Below are positions 17,815-28,017 of a stretch of DNA of 64,000 bases, in pieces. The DNA is taken from positions 1-64,000 of the forward strand of contig NZ_JACJTQ010000015.1 in assembly GCF_014698735.1 (NCBI RefSeq). Direction: 5' to 3'. How positions within the stretch are numbered: position 1 is the first letter of the stretch; each line of letters begins with the position of its first letter. A program made the position numbers and the translations under genes. Below the pieces are notes generated by a model, which ran no database searches, was not told the DNA's origin, and saw nothing but the letters and a program-made list of their open reading frames with translations. This DNA comes from Anabaena catenula FACHB-362 (GTDB taxonomy: Bacteria > Cyanobacteriota > Cyanobacteriia > Cyanobacteriales > Nostocaceae).

Positions 17815-20800
17815 ATGTGGCAAATGCTCAGGTGGCTATTGCAGTGGCTTAACAGATTTTTGAAGTACCCCTTTGACAGTCGTCGGACTCATGATTCCCA
17901 CGCTGCTGAGGGACACAAGGTGGTAGACCCCCCACCGGAATTAACCAATGCCGATCTGGAACTTTTGTTTAACGAGTTGCTAGAAGGTGTGCATCAAGCA
18001 CGAGGGCAACAATGGGCGCTGAAATATTTACAGCGGATGGAACCTCGAATTACAGTGGAGCGTTGGCTAGATTGGCTGCTGATATTTGGTGAAAAATTAT
18101 TAGCTTCACCTGCGCCAAATAGTCTAATCGCAACGCGAATGGTGCAACTGGGTGAACTGGGTATCGGCCATGTTGGCGAACTTGCTTATGACATTGGTAT
18201 CCAGTTATTGAGGCGTAACTTCGTCCAAGAGTATGAGGACAATCCAGCCCCAGTAGAGGTCGAAATTACGAACCCAACAGAACTACTGGGAAATACTCCT
18301 GGTCAACAATTGCTGCGCGATTTTGGTGAAGAGCTATGGGAGCATGATCACCAAGAAGCTGTAAATATCACGCCAGTATCCCCCAACTTGGAAGAAGTAT
18401 GGACACTGTTGAGTCAGGAAAATCAAGAACCAGATCTATCTGTAGCTTTCAGTTATGAGTATTCAGAAGATGATAGCCCGGTAAATCTTGAGGATTTAGA
18501 GCAAGTTCCAACTTCTTCCTTGACAGAGAGTTGGGATCAGTCGTTGGTTAATATTGAACCGAAGGTAGCTCAAACCCTAGATGAGTTGGTGGTGAGGTTG
18601 GAGCAAAGTACCAATTTAGTCCAGCAACTTGCTTCGGAACTAGCAATCCGCGATAGTCAAGCAATTATTGAGCGACCATCATTTCAACTGACTGTTACTA
18701 ATCAGGCTCAAGCATGGTTTTACCAAGGTTTACAGCAAGCTAAATCTGGGGATTTGTTGGGGGCGCTGGCTTTTTATAATCAAGCTACTAAACTGGAACC
18801 GGAATCTCACGAATATTGGTTTAACCAGGGCTTGACGCTGTTTCATTTACAACGTTTTGAGGAAGCGATCGCAGCTTATGATCAAGCTGTTGCCTTAAAA
18901 CCTGATTTCTACCAGGCTTGGTACAATCGGGGTGGTATTCTGGGTGAGTTTGGGGACTTTGAACAAGCTATTACTTGTTTTGACAAAGCTATAGAATTTA
19001 AGCCTGATTATCAAGAAGCTTGGTCTAGTCGCGGGTTGGCTCTGCTGAAATTAGGACTGATTTGGGAAGCCATTTCTAGTTATGACCAAGCGCTGAATCT
19101 CCAACACCAAGACCAGGAAACTTGGTATTATCGGGGGGTAGCTCTGGCTGTATGTGAGCAATATGAAGATGCGATCGCAAGTTATGACCGAGCTTTAGAT
19201 ATCCAACCCGACTATCACGAAGTTTGGATTGACCGGGGTGTAGTATTGTTCAACTTAAACCGCTGGTTAGAAGCGATTGAGTCTTGGGATCAAGCCCTCT
19301 CAGTTCAATCTGACTTCTACTTAGCCTGGTATAACCGAGGTATAGCCTTGGAAAACTTAGGAAGACGTGAAGAAGCGATTACTTCCTACAAACAAGCTAT
19401 CAGCATCAAACCGGATTTTCACCCGGCCTGGTATAACCAAGCAGTAGCCCTATTTTATTTAAATCGATTTTCAGAAGCGATCGCTTGTTATGATCACGCC
19501 TTAGAAATCAAACTGGACTACTGGGAAGCTTGGCTCGGTCGCGGTGGAGCCGTGGGTAACTTAGTAAATGACAAATTATCTCTGATTTTACCCAGTAGTA
19601 TCGCTACAGCCAATCCTGCCCTCAATCAGCGCGGTTATGAAGGCAAATTAGCTACCTATGAAGAAGGTTTAAAATATCTCCGCCCAGATACTCACCCAGA
19701 AGGTTGGGGTAGATTGCATATTGCGATCGGTAATACACACTACGAACACGGGAAAAAACAACCCTCACCCCGCTATTTTTGGCAAAAAGCAGTATCTGAA
19801 TATCAACAAGCCCTATTAACCCTCACAGCCGAAGATTTTTCGGAATTGCACCTAGATGTTTTACAATCTCTCACCAAAGTTCTTGTCGGTTTGGGACAAA
19901 CAGCACCAGCCCAAGAATTACAACAACATGGACTAGACTTATTACAACAACTACTTAATCAAACAACCCGCTCTGAGCAAAGTAAAAAACAACTAGCTCT
20001 GAAATTTGCAGGATTGAGACAATTAGGAGTTGATTTAGCTGTCAATGTCGGTGATTTAGTCGAAGCTTGGGAAATAGCAGAAGAGAGAAAAAACACCTGT
20101 TTAAAATTACTAATTTATGGTTGGAGTAATGACATTGATAAAAGTCATGAAATATATTCCTCCAGCTATGACGCAATTCAACAACTACTCAATTCCACAA
20201 CAGCAATAATTTATTGGCATCTTAGCCCTATTGCCTTACACACCTTCATTATTAAAGATGAAGCTCCATCACCCATCTTGCTATTAACACCCATACAAGA
20301 TGTAGAAGCTATACCCGAAGCAGTACAACGCTTAGTTAACTTTGAGAATTGGCTAGAAGATTGGCATCAACAATACCAGGAATATCGCCAAATTGATGAT
20401 ATAGAAAATCAACATAACCATTCCTGGAAATTGGAAATGGAACAGAGGTTGTTACATCTCCACAACATCCTGAATATTTCGACAATTATTCAGGAGTTAG
20501 AAGGCATCACCAACCTGATTGTAATTCCCCATCGTGATTTAAATAGATTACCTATTCACGCACTTTTCCCGCTTTCGCAGCCAGATTTACAGGTGAATTA
20601 CACGATTAATTATCTGCCCAGTATCCAAATAGGACTTTCTCTAAAAACAGAGTTATTATCAAATTGGCAACAACAGAAATTTCTCAGTGTTGAAAATCTA
20701 GAAAGCACCGAGCAAAGCGCAATAAAATCAGCGGATTTTACATCAGCAATTGTCAGGCAGATGTTTGATAATTCCCAACACATCAAAGGTTCACAAGTCA

Positions 20801-21384
20801 CCAAAGATAATTTAGAAAATGCTTTAGTGGCAGATTACAACATCTTTCATTTTACTGGTCATGCTATCAACAATTTGAACGAAACCCAAAAATCTGCTTT
20901 GGTATTAGCGGGTGAAGATAAGATCACTTTAGAACAACTTTGTCAGCACAGTTTTACAAATTACCGTCTTTTTACCCTCATCAATTCGGAAATTGTCAGC
21001 AACAACAGTCAGAATATCAGCAGTGAATATGTGGGTTTAGCAACTGGGTTGTTAAAAAGTGGTGTTCCCTATGTATTAAGTACAATTTGGAATGTAGAAT
21101 CATCTGCTACTGCTTTAGTAAGCATAGAGTTTTATCGCAGATTAGTTTTTCACACTTCACCGATTATCGCTTTAGCTGAAGCCACAACTTGGCTAAAAGA
21201 AATAACGGTTGCAGAACTCATCACCTGGTATGAAAACTTACTGATTAATTTGCATCCCGATGAACTCCGATTTAGGAACTATATATCCACACAAATTGAC
21301 AAAAATAGCAAACTAGCATCTGACAAACAGCCTTACCATCATCCTTATTATTGGGCAGCATTTATGATTACAGGATGCGATTGA
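17815..21384 (+). CDS. TPR-CHAT (caspase-like) protein, catalytic Cys apparently lost
   Basis: The 1189-residue protein starts with a domain shared with the preceding gene (residues 1-140), then an acidic linker. Eight or nine TPRs (about 302-600) follow with the usual W/A/G/Y/P spacing, e.g. AWYNRGIALENLGRREEAI. A second helical region leads to a C-terminal CHAT domain (about 760-1189). CHAT proteases use a His/Cys dyad. The His motif FHFTGHA is present near residue 1014, but the segment equivalent to LSACETG reads LINSEIVS (~1057), putting Ser where Cys belongs. Later CHAT landmarks (YVGLATGLLKSGVPYVLSTI) are kept. It may be a pseudoprotease scaffold, or possibly a Ser variant. Confidence 0.85.
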   Translation: MWQMLRWLLQWLNRFLKYPFDSRRTHDSHAAEGHKVVDPPPELTNADLELLFNELLEGVHQARGQQWALKYLQRMEPRITVERWLDWLLIFGEKLLASPAPNSLIATRMVQLGELGIGHVGELAYDIGIQLLRRNFVQEYEDNPAPVEVEITNPTELLGNTPGQQLLRDFGEELWEHDHQEAVNITPVSPNLEEVWTLLSQENQEPDLSVAFSYEYSEDDSPVNLEDLEQVPTSSLTESWDQSLVNIEPKVAQTLDELVVRLEQSTNLVQQLASELAIRDSQAIIERPSFQLTVTNQAQAWFYQGLQQAKSGDLLGALAFYNQATKLEPESHEYWFNQGLTLFHLQRFEEAIAAYDQAVALKPDFYQAWYNRGGILGEFGDFEQAITCFDKAIEFKPDYQEAWSSRGLALLKLGLIWEAISSYDQALNLQHQDQETWYYRGVALAVCEQYEDAIASYDRALDIQPDYHEVWIDRGVVLFNLNRWLEAIESWDQALSVQSDFYLAWYNRGIALENLGRREEAITSYKQAISIKPDFHPAWYNQAVALFYLNRFSEAIACYDHALEIKLDYWEAWLGRGGAVGNLVNDKLSLILPSSIATANPALNQRGYEGKLATYEEGLKYLRPDTHPEGWGRLHIAIGNTHYEHGKKQPSPRYFWQKAVSEYQQALLTLTAEDFSELHLDVLQSLTKVLVGLGQTAPAQELQQHGLDLLQQLLNQTTRSEQSKKQLALKFAGLRQLGVDLAVNVGDLVEAWEIAEERKNTCLKLLIYGWSNDIDKSHEIYSSSYDAIQQLLNSTTAIIYWHLSPIALHTFIIKDEAPSPILLLTPIQDVEAIPEAVQRLVNFENWLEDWHQQYQEYRQIDDIENQHNHSWKLEMEQRLLHLHNILNISTIIQELEGITNLIVIPHRDLNRLPIHALFPLSQPDLQVNYTINYLPSIQIGLSLKTELLSNWQQQKFLSVENLESTEQSAIKSADFTSAIVRQMFDNSQHIKGSQVTKDNLENALVADYNIFHFTGHAINNLNETQKSALVLAGEDKITLEQLCQHSFTNYRLFTLINSEIVSNNSQNISSEYVGLATGLLKSGVPYVLSTIWNVESSATALVSIEFYRRLVFHTSPIIALAEATTWLKEITVAELITWYENLLINLHPDELRFRNYISTQIDKNSKLASDKQPYHHPYYWAAFMITGCD

Positions 21385-21439
21385 ATACTTACGAATTGAG
21401 TTGACAACAATAACAAACTCACCCTTATTCATCAACAAC

Positions 21440-22237
21440 ATGAAAAGTAAGTTAGTATTGCAAAATAACCCTTTTAGTGAAATATTCCTTTCGGGGCTTC
21501 TCACTATAGGATTTACAGTTGCGGGACTAGCCATTACTTATTCAACTTTACCGAGAAATTTTGTATTTTCTTGTAACAGAATTGCGGCAAATAATCCTAG
21601 TTGTGATTTTAAAGAAAACGAATTATGGCTAGGAATAAAACAAGAGACTTTTTTAGAACAAATAAATGCAGCAATTGTAGCTACCCTATCTGGAGAAAGT
21701 AATGATGATAAATATTTGGTGAAATTAAAAACTGACTATGATAACTTTACTCTTGTCACCTATGAATCAGAAGATAAAGCTCAGAGGATAGCATCTCAAA
21801 TTAATGGGTTTATTGCTAATAAAAAACAAAATAGTTTTCAAATTGAATTTTCCTCAGAACTAAAAATAGGACAAATATTACTAGGATTGTTATTTCTCGC
21901 TATCAGCTTTGCATTTTTGATAGGGATAGTTTTAATTCCCTATTACAGAAAGATGACTTTTGATAAAACTACTAATAAAATCATTATTCAGCAAAGAGGT
22001 TTGTTGAAAAATAAGGTTGCTGAACACAAACTGAGTGAAGCTATAGAGGTGATCAAGGAAGAAAAAATAGATAAAAGTGATGAGAGTACAACTACATATA
22101 TTTTGTTGATGTCTGGAGGTAAACGTATATCTTTATATTTATACTGTGGTAAAGATTGGAAAAATGAATTAGAAATGGTGGAAACTTTAGCCCATTTTCT
22201 AAATATTAAAATTACATATCAGCAAATTAAAGTGTAG
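21440..22237 (+). CDS. two-span membrane protein of unknown function
   Basis: The 265-residue protein has one span near the N-terminus (FLSGLLTIGFTVAGLAITY) and a second at about residues 148-172 (GQILLGLLFLAISFAFLIGIVLI). The second is followed by a PH-like beta-rich cytoplasmic segment (MTFDKTTNKIIIQQRGLLKNK) typical of small cyanobacterial hypotheticals. The loop between spans has two Cys. It starts 55 bases after the TPR-CHAT stop, so it may be cotranscribed. The ATG at 21440 is preferred to a TTG at 21401. Function not recognised. Confidence 0.6.
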   Translation: MKSKLVLQNNPFSEIFLSGLLTIGFTVAGLAITYSTLPRNFVFSCNRIAANNPSCDFKENELWLGIKQETFLEQINAAIVATLSGESNDDKYLVKLKTDYDNFTLVTYESEDKAQRIASQINGFIANKKQNSFQIEFSSELKIGQILLGLLFLAISFAFLIGIVLIPYYRKMTFDKTTNKIIIQQRGLLKNKVAEHKLSEAIEVIKEEKIDKSDESTTTYILLMSGGKRISLYLYCGKDWKNELEMVETLAHFLNIKITYQQIKV

Positions 22238-22396
22238 GTAAGGTAAAACACAAATGTCAAGTTTTACCATCATCATTCAACATTTTGGTGTGCGGGTAAA
22301 TTGCGATACAAGGAATTGCTTTATATTAATTTTACCCTTTACTATCTAAGTGTATCAAATTTCAAGTAAAGCAGTATTAGTAGTATAAGATTTGTA

Positions 22397-22570
22397 GTTT
22401 GCTATTTTGCGTGATAAATGGCAAAGGTAAGTCATATTTGAGCCTTTTACAATTTTAGTCCCATACTATAGAACAGGTATTAGAAATATTAGTGTTAGAT
22501 AAAAATATACAGCTTGCGTATAAAAATTAAATAAGGCTAAAATGTGTGCAACGTATACAAAGAGTATTTT
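22397..22570 (+). promoter_or_regulatory. leader/upstream region A, duplicated before the second adhesin gene
   Basis: It starts GTTTGCTATTTTGCGTGA and contains TAAGTCATATTT, TAGAAATATTAG and GGCTAAAATGTGTGCA. A recognisable copy in the same order lies at 27661-27839. It probably holds the promoter and 5' leader of the Calx-beta gene at 22571. Upstream, 22238-22396 has nothing recognisable. Confidence 0.55.
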
Positions 22571-25500
22571 ATGACCACAGTAAATACAACTGATTTAACT
22601 AGCGTTACGGCCACGCAACTTGTTACCACTTTACTCGGCTCTGGTGTAACAGCGACCAATATAACTTTTACAGGTGCAAACGTTGCTGGAGGTACCTTTA
22701 CTGGAGGGATAGGAGCAGGTATAGGCATAGATAGCGGTATTATTCTTAGCACTGGAAACATTGCTTTTGCCCAAGGCCCAAACGACTCAACTGGCGAAAC
22801 CGGTAGCAATAGTAGACCAGGTGACAGTGATCTGGATACCATAGTCGATCCTCGCACCACAAGGGATGCAGCAGTATTAGAGTTTGACTTTATTCCATCG
22901 ACGAGTACGATCAGCTTCTCCTATGTATTTGCTTCTGAAGAGTATCCCGAGTTTGTAAATTCAAGCTTCAATGATGTCTTTGCCTTTTTCTTAAATGGTC
23001 AAAACATTGCTCTCATCCCTGGTACTTCAACTCCTGTTTCTATCAATACCGTCAACGCTGGTAGTTCATCCACTCCAGGAACGGGACCGAACTCGTCATT
23101 TTTCACTCCCAATTATGGAACTGCTTTTGATCTACAGTTTGATGGTTTTACAACTGTATTAAGTGCAACGGCAACAGGTCTCGTCCCTGGTGTTACTAAT
23201 AGAATCAAGTTAGCGATCGCAGATACTTCTGACTCCTCTTTAGACTCTGCCGTTTTTCTGCAAGCAGCCAGTTTTGGTAATGCAACTTCTGTCAGGGTAA
23301 CAGCTACAGATAGTGACGCGGGAGAAGGAACAACACCTAATCTGGGTGTATTTACTATCACTCGGACAGGTAGCACCGCCAACGCTCTCAGCGTGAATTA
23401 CACAATTTCGGGAACTGCATCTGCCACCGACTACAATACCATTCCTTCTACCATAGTTATTCCTGCTGGACAGGCTTCAACCACTGTTACTATCACTCCC
23501 ACTGACGATGCTCTTACCGAAGGGAATGAGACGGTCATCCTGTCTTTAACTGATACTACTAATTACGATTTGGGAACACCAAATAGTGCAACAGTGATCG
23601 TCGCTGATAATGAGCAGCAGGATAATGTTGTCAATCTATCGGTTGCTCCTGCCAGCGTCTTTGAAAACGGAACAACAAACTTAGTTTACACTTTCACTCG
23701 TGAGGGGGCTACAACGAGTACTTTAACCGTTAACTACAGTGTTGGCGGTGCAGCTACCTTCAACAGTGACTACACTCAAATAGGAGCCGGCAGCTTTAAC
23801 GCCACAACAGGAACGATTACTTTTGCCACAGGAGCAAGTACAGCAACCCTAACCATTGATTCTACGGCAGATACCGACATTGAAAATAATGAAACCGTTG
23901 CTTTAACCTTAGCTGCTGGAACTGGTTACACTATCGGCACAGCCACTGCCGTTACAGGTACTATTCTTGATGATGACGCTCCTGTTATCACTTTAACTCT
24001 CAATCCCACTAGCGTCCTTGAAGACGGGGCAACAAATTTAGTTTACACATTCACCAGAACTGGAAATACAGCTACAGCCTTAACTGTGAACTATGGAGTT
24101 GCTGGCACAGCTACACTGAACACGGACTATGTTCAAACTGGAGCAGCAACCTTCACAAACACAGCAGGAAGCATTACCTTTGCATCGGGTGCAAGTACAG
24201 CAACTCTAACCATCAACCCCACAACTGATACCACAGTAGAGTCCAATGAAACCATAGCTTTAACCTTAGCTCCTAACGCAGATTATGCGATCGGCACAGC
24301 AGGAGCAGTCACAGGTACAATCGTTGATGATGACTCCCAGGTTCTATCAGTAATTACCATAGCCGCAACAGATGCCAGTGCAGCGGAAACCGCAACAGGT
24401 GAAACCGCAAATCCGGGAGTATTTACCCTCACCAGAACAGGTAGCACAACTGATGCTCTAACTGTTAACTACACCACAGCAGGCACAGCCAGCAACGGTA
24501 CAGACTATACCAACTTACCTGCAACTGTTACCTTTGCCGCAGGTTCTGCAACAGCCACAGTGACAGTTAGCCCCATTGATGACACCCTTGTTGAAGGTAC
24601 AGAAACGGCTGTTCTCAACTTAGCCACTGGTACAGGATACACCCTGGGTGCTGCTACAAGTGCCACTGTGAATATTGCCGATAATGACTTGCCACCTCTA
24701 CCAGTAATTACCATAGCCGCAACAGATGCCAGTGCAGCGGAAACCGCAACAGGTGAAACCGCAAATCCGGGAGTATTTACCCTCACCAGAACAGGTAGCA
24801 CAACTGATGCTCTAACTGTTAACTACACCACTGCTGGAACAGCCAGCAATGGTACAGACTATACCAACTTACCTGCAACTGTTACCTTTGCCGCAGGTTC
24901 TGCAACAGCCACAGTGACAGTTGACCCCATTGATGACACCCTTGTTGAAGGTACAGAAACGGCTGTTCTCAACTTAGCCACTGGTACAGGATACACCCTG
25001 GGTGCTGCTACAAGTGCCACTGTGAATATTGCCGATAACGACTTCCCATTAGTCACTATTATTAACCTGAGTGACAACCAAACCATAGTTGAAGGCCTTA
25101 CTAGTCCTCAAAACGTTGCCTATACGGTTACTCTTTCCAATGCCAGCAACCAAATCATTACCGTCCAATATGCTACTAGTGACGGTACAGCTATAGCAGA
25201 TTCAGACTATAGCAACACTACAGGAACATTAACCTTCAACCCAGGAGTAACAACTCAAGTTATCAATATTCCCATTCTCAATGATTCCATCAATGAAGCG
25301 AATGAAACCTTTACTCTGACCCTGACATCTCCTACCAATGCCAGCTTGGGTACGAAAACAAGCACCACCACAACCATAACCGATACCCTCGTTGATTCTG
25401 TTACTACTACCCTACCTACCAACGTAGAAAACCTTTCTCTAGAAGGAACAACAGCTATAAACGGTACAGGTAATGCCGGAAATAATGTCCTGATTGGTAA

Positions 25501-27325
25501 TCAAGCCAATAACATTTTATTTGGTGAATCAGGCGCTGATACCTTGAAAGGAAAGGCAGGTGATGATACTCTCACCGGTGAAGCCGACGCTGACATTTTT
25601 GAATTTGGTGGTCAAGCTTTAGCTGTAAATCCAGAAACAGGGTTTTTGGAGGAAACAGGAGCAACTTTAGGGTTTACAGGTCTAAAAAATACTTACATTG
25701 GCAAGGATACAATTACCGACTTCGCCACTGGAGTAGATCAGATTTGGCTGGATATTAGCACCTTTACATCTATAGGCCCCGCAGGTTTAGATTTATCATT
25801 GATTGCTAATGGTTTTACCTTAGTTAACCAAGCTACCAATGCTGGTATTGACACTCAGAATGCGTACTTAGTTTACAATCAAGGAACTGGAGACTTGTTC
25901 TACAATGTCAACTTGTCGGCTTTTGGGAATGGTGGAGGCGGAATCTTCGCTAATTTGGGAGTCGGTACTGTCTTAGCGGCAACAGACATATCACTCATTG
26001 GCGATAATGAATTGTCCCTGATACCTGTAATTACCGTAACTGCTACAGATGCCAATGCAGCGGAAACCGCAACAGGTGTCACTGCTAATCCTGGAGTATT
26101 TACTCTCGCCAGAACAGGTAGCCTAGCTAATGCCTTGACTGTTAACTACACCACCACAGGCACAGCTACCAATGGTACTGACTACAGCAACTTGACGGAA
26201 ACTGTGACCTTTGCCGCAGGTTCTGCAACAGCCACGGTGACAGTTGACCCCATTGATGACACCATTGTTGAAGGTACAGAAACGGCTATCCTAGACTTAG
26301 CCACTGGTACAGGATATACCCTGGGTACGGCTACAAGTGCCACTGTAAATATTGCTGATAATGACTTGCCATTAGTCACTATTAACCTGAGTGACAACCA
26401 AACCATAGTTGAAGGCAGTACTAGTTCTCAAAATGTTTCCTATACGGTTACTCTTTCCGACACTAGCACCCAAACCATTACTGTCCAATATGCAACTAGT
26501 GACGGTACAGCCATAGCAGGTTCAGACTATAGCAACACTACAGGAACATTAACCTTTAACCCTGGTGTTACCAGTCGCGTCATCAATATCCCCATTGTTA
26601 ATAATTTCCTAAATGAAGCAAATGAAACCTTTACTCTGACCCTGACATCTCCCACCAATGCCAGTCTTGGTACAAAAACCAGTGCCACTACAACCATAAC
26701 TGATACCCTGACTGCTTCTGTCACTACCACCCTACCAGCTTTTGTTGAAAACCTTTCTCTGACAGGAACAACGTCTATAAACGGTACAGGTAATGCCGGA
26801 AATAATGTTCTGATTGGTAATCAATCCAATAACATTTTATTTGGTGGTACAGGCGCTGATACCTTGAAAGGAAAGGCAGGTGCTGATACTCTCACTGGTG
26901 GAGTGGGCGCTGACATTTTTGAATTTGGTGGTCAAGCTTTAGCTGTAAATCCAGTCACAGGGTCTTTGGAGGAAACAGGAGCAACTTTAGGGTTGACAGG
27001 GCCAACAAGTACTTACATTCGCAAGGATAGAATTACCGACTTCGCCACTGGAGTAGATCAGATTTTGCTGGATATTAGCACCTTTACATCTGTAGGCCCC
27101 GCAGGTTTAGATTTATCATTGGTTGCTAATGGTTTTACCTTAGTCAACCAAGCTACCAATGCTGGTATTGACACTCAGAATGCGTACTTAGTTTACAATC
27201 AAGGAACTGGAGACTTGTTCTACAATGTCAACTTGTCGGCTTTTGGGAATGGTGGAGGCGGAATCTTCGCTAATTTGGGAGTCGGTACTGTCTTAGCTGC
27301 GACAGACATATCACTCATTGCTTAA
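22571..27325 (+). CDS. giant Calx-beta/RTX repeat protein with N-terminal choice-of-anchor L domain
   Basis: The 1584-residue protein has no classical signal peptide. The first ~230 residues resemble the choice-of-anchor L domain (STGNIAFAQGPNDSTGE; FSYVFASEEYPEFVN). Then come about six Calx-beta modules (EGTETAVLNLATGTGYTLG and similar) and an RTX-like calcium-binding block (NNILFGESGADTLKGKAGDD). A ~1.3-kb cassette of Calx-beta, Calx-beta and RTX is then repeated to the end. A 354-bp unit is almost perfectly duplicated in tandem within it (24351-25055). Such proteins are typically exported by type I secretion via the C-terminal RTX part and act in adhesion or sheath. The ATG at 22571 is preferred to a GTG at 22544. 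Confidence 0.88.
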   Translation: MTTVNTTDLTSVTATQLVTTLLGSGVTATNITFTGANVAGGTFTGGIGAGIGIDSGIILSTGNIAFAQGPNDSTGETGSNSRPGDSDLDTIVDPRTTRDAAVLEFDFIPSTSTISFSYVFASEEYPEFVNSSFNDVFAFFLNGQNIALIPGTSTPVSINTVNAGSSSTPGTGPNSSFFTPNYGTAFDLQFDGFTTVLSATATGLVPGVTNRIKLAIADTSDSSLDSAVFLQAASFGNATSVRVTATDSDAGEGTTPNLGVFTITRTGSTANALSVNYTISGTASATDYNTIPSTIVIPAGQASTTVTITPTDDALTEGNETVILSLTDTTNYDLGTPNSATVIVADNEQQDNVVNLSVAPASVFENGTTNLVYTFTREGATTSTLTVNYSVGGAATFNSDYTQIGAGSFNATTGTITFATGASTATLTIDSTADTDIENNETVALTLAAGTGYTIGTATAVTGTILDDDAPVITLTLNPTSVLEDGATNLVYTFTRTGNTATALTVNYGVAGTATLNTDYVQTGAATFTNTAGSITFASGASTATLTINPTTDTTVESNETIALTLAPNADYAIGTAGAVTGTIVDDDSQVLSVITIAATDASAAETATGETANPGVFTLTRTGSTTDALTVNYTTAGTASNGTDYTNLPATVTFAAGSATATVTVSPIDDTLVEGTETAVLNLATGTGYTLGAATSATVNIADNDLPPLPVITIAATDASAAETATGETANPGVFTLTRTGSTTDALTVNYTTAGTASNGTDYTNLPATVTFAAGSATATVTVDPIDDTLVEGTETAVLNLATGTGYTLGAATSATVNIADNDFPLVTIINLSDNQTIVEGLTSPQNVAYTVTLSNASNQIITVQYATSDGTAIADSDYSNTTGTLTFNPGVTTQVINIPILNDSINEANETFTLTLTSPTNASLGTKTSTTTTITDTLVDSVTTTLPTNVENLSLEGTTAINGTGNAGNNVLIGNQANNILFGESGADTLKGKAGDDTLTGEADADIFEFGGQALAVNPETGFLEETGATLGFTGLKNTYIGKDTITDFATGVDQIWLDISTFTSIGPAGLDLSLIANGFTLVNQATNAGIDTQNAYLVYNQGTGDLFYNVNLSAFGNGGGGIFANLGVGTVLAATDISLIGDNELSLIPVITVTATDANAAETATGVTANPGVFTLARTGSLANALTVNYTTTGTATNGTDYSNLTETVTFAAGSATATVTVDPIDDTIVEGTETAILDLATGTGYTLGTATSATVNIADNDLPLVTINLSDNQTIVEGSTSSQNVSYTVTLSDTSTQTITVQYATSDGTAIAGSDYSNTTGTLTFNPGVTSRVINIPIVNNFLNEANETFTLTLTSPTNASLGTKTSATTTITDTLTASVTTTLPAFVENLSLTGTTSINGTGNAGNNVLIGNQSNNILFGGTGADTLKGKAGADTLTGGVGADIFEFGGQALAVNPVTGSLEETGATLGLTGPTSTYIRKDRITDFATGVDQILLDISTFTSVGPAGLDLSLVANGFTLVNQATNAGIDTQNAYLVYNQGTGDLFYNVNLSAFGNGGGGIFANLGVGTVLAATDISLIA
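24351..25055 (+). repeat. near-perfect tandem duplication of a 354-bp Calx-beta unit
   Basis: Copies start at 24351 and 24705 (TAATTACCATAGCCGCAACA) and differ at only a few bases, implying recent duplication or gene conversion. Each encodes 118 residues, one Calx-beta module. Confidence 0.9.
24702..27324 (+). repeat. tandem ~1.3-kb Calx-beta/Calx-beta/RTX cassette
   Basis: The cassette at 24702-26014 recurs at 26027-27324 with the same module order and long identical stretches, ending in the same GACATATCACTCATTG. Confidence 0.85.
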
Positions 27326-27385
27326 TAGCTGTGCTTGACTTATAGTTAAGCATCTTTCAACACTAAAAGTTGATATTTACTCTTC

Positions 27386-27428
27386 AGATCCCTGATTTCT
27401 TTGAGAAGTTGGGGATCTCATTGTTTTT
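27386..27428 (+). terminator. hairpin terminator after the first adhesin gene
   Basis: AGATCCC (27386-27392) pairs with GGGATCT (27412-27418), with an inner TTTCT/AGAAG pairing, followed by CATTGTTTTT. It lies about 60 bases past the stop. Confidence 0.7.
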
Positions 27429-27520
27429 AGGACTTACGCAAGATGTAACTGAAAACCTGATTCTTGCGTAGTGGTAATTCATGAATTACCGCTACTTTCA
27501 TTCGGTTTTGCGTAAGTCCT
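27429..27520. mobile_element. MITE-like element 3 (92 bp)
   Basis: The ends AGGACTTACGCA and TGCGTAAGTCCT (CGTAAGTCCT at 27511-27520) match elements 1 and 2. The interior differs: it contains the perfect 18-base palindrome GGTAATTCATGAATTACC at 27473-27490. It sits between the two adhesin genes. Confidence 0.7.
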
Positions 27521-27660
27521 GGTTTTAATAAACTAGGACTTAGCACTGTACAAATTAATCATTACCTTGATGGTATAGCCGGTGCTGTAGCGGTTTAGCA
27601 TTGCTAAATCCTAGATATCCGGTTTTTTCCATCAATGCGTAACTGATATAAACCTATTAT

Positions 27661-27839
27661 GTTTGCTATTTTGCGTGAAGAATGGTCAAGATAAGTCATA
27701 TTTAAGAGCTTTTTGGAATTTTCTGCCTATCGGTAGGATAAATATCGGAAATATGACGATTATCAACAAATATGGCAGTTGCTGGTAAAAATAAAACTGG
27801 GCTAAGATGTGCAGAACACATACAATCTCTATTTTATGA
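27661..27839 (+). promoter_or_regulatory. leader/upstream region B, copy of 22397-22570
   Basis: It begins GTTTGCTATTTTGCGTGA exactly like copy A, and keeps TAAGTCATATTT, GGAAATATGA, GGCTAAGATGTG and CTATTTTATGA. In copy A the final ATG starts the adhesin. Here the equivalent ATG at 27837 opens only a 32-codon frame, and the real adhesin starts 180 bases further on. Bases 27521-27660 hold nothing recognised. Confidence 0.55.
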
Positions 27840-28017
27840 ATCCTTTACTCAACTCTGCCCTGACGCTGACATACAGCCAATTGAGCGCTTTTTCTGGTTT
27901 CGACAGCTTTGCACTAATAAAATTTATTTATTAGATACCTGTGTCGTAAATGTCCAATCAACAGCTGTGCAGTTCTAGTTAAGTAAGAAATAACCAAATC
28001 AAATAAGGAACAATAAT

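Noticed and set aside
27772-27978. 68-codon ORF between the adhesin genes
   Set aside because: Lies in the duplicated leader; the matching frame is not open in the first copy, so coding is not supported.
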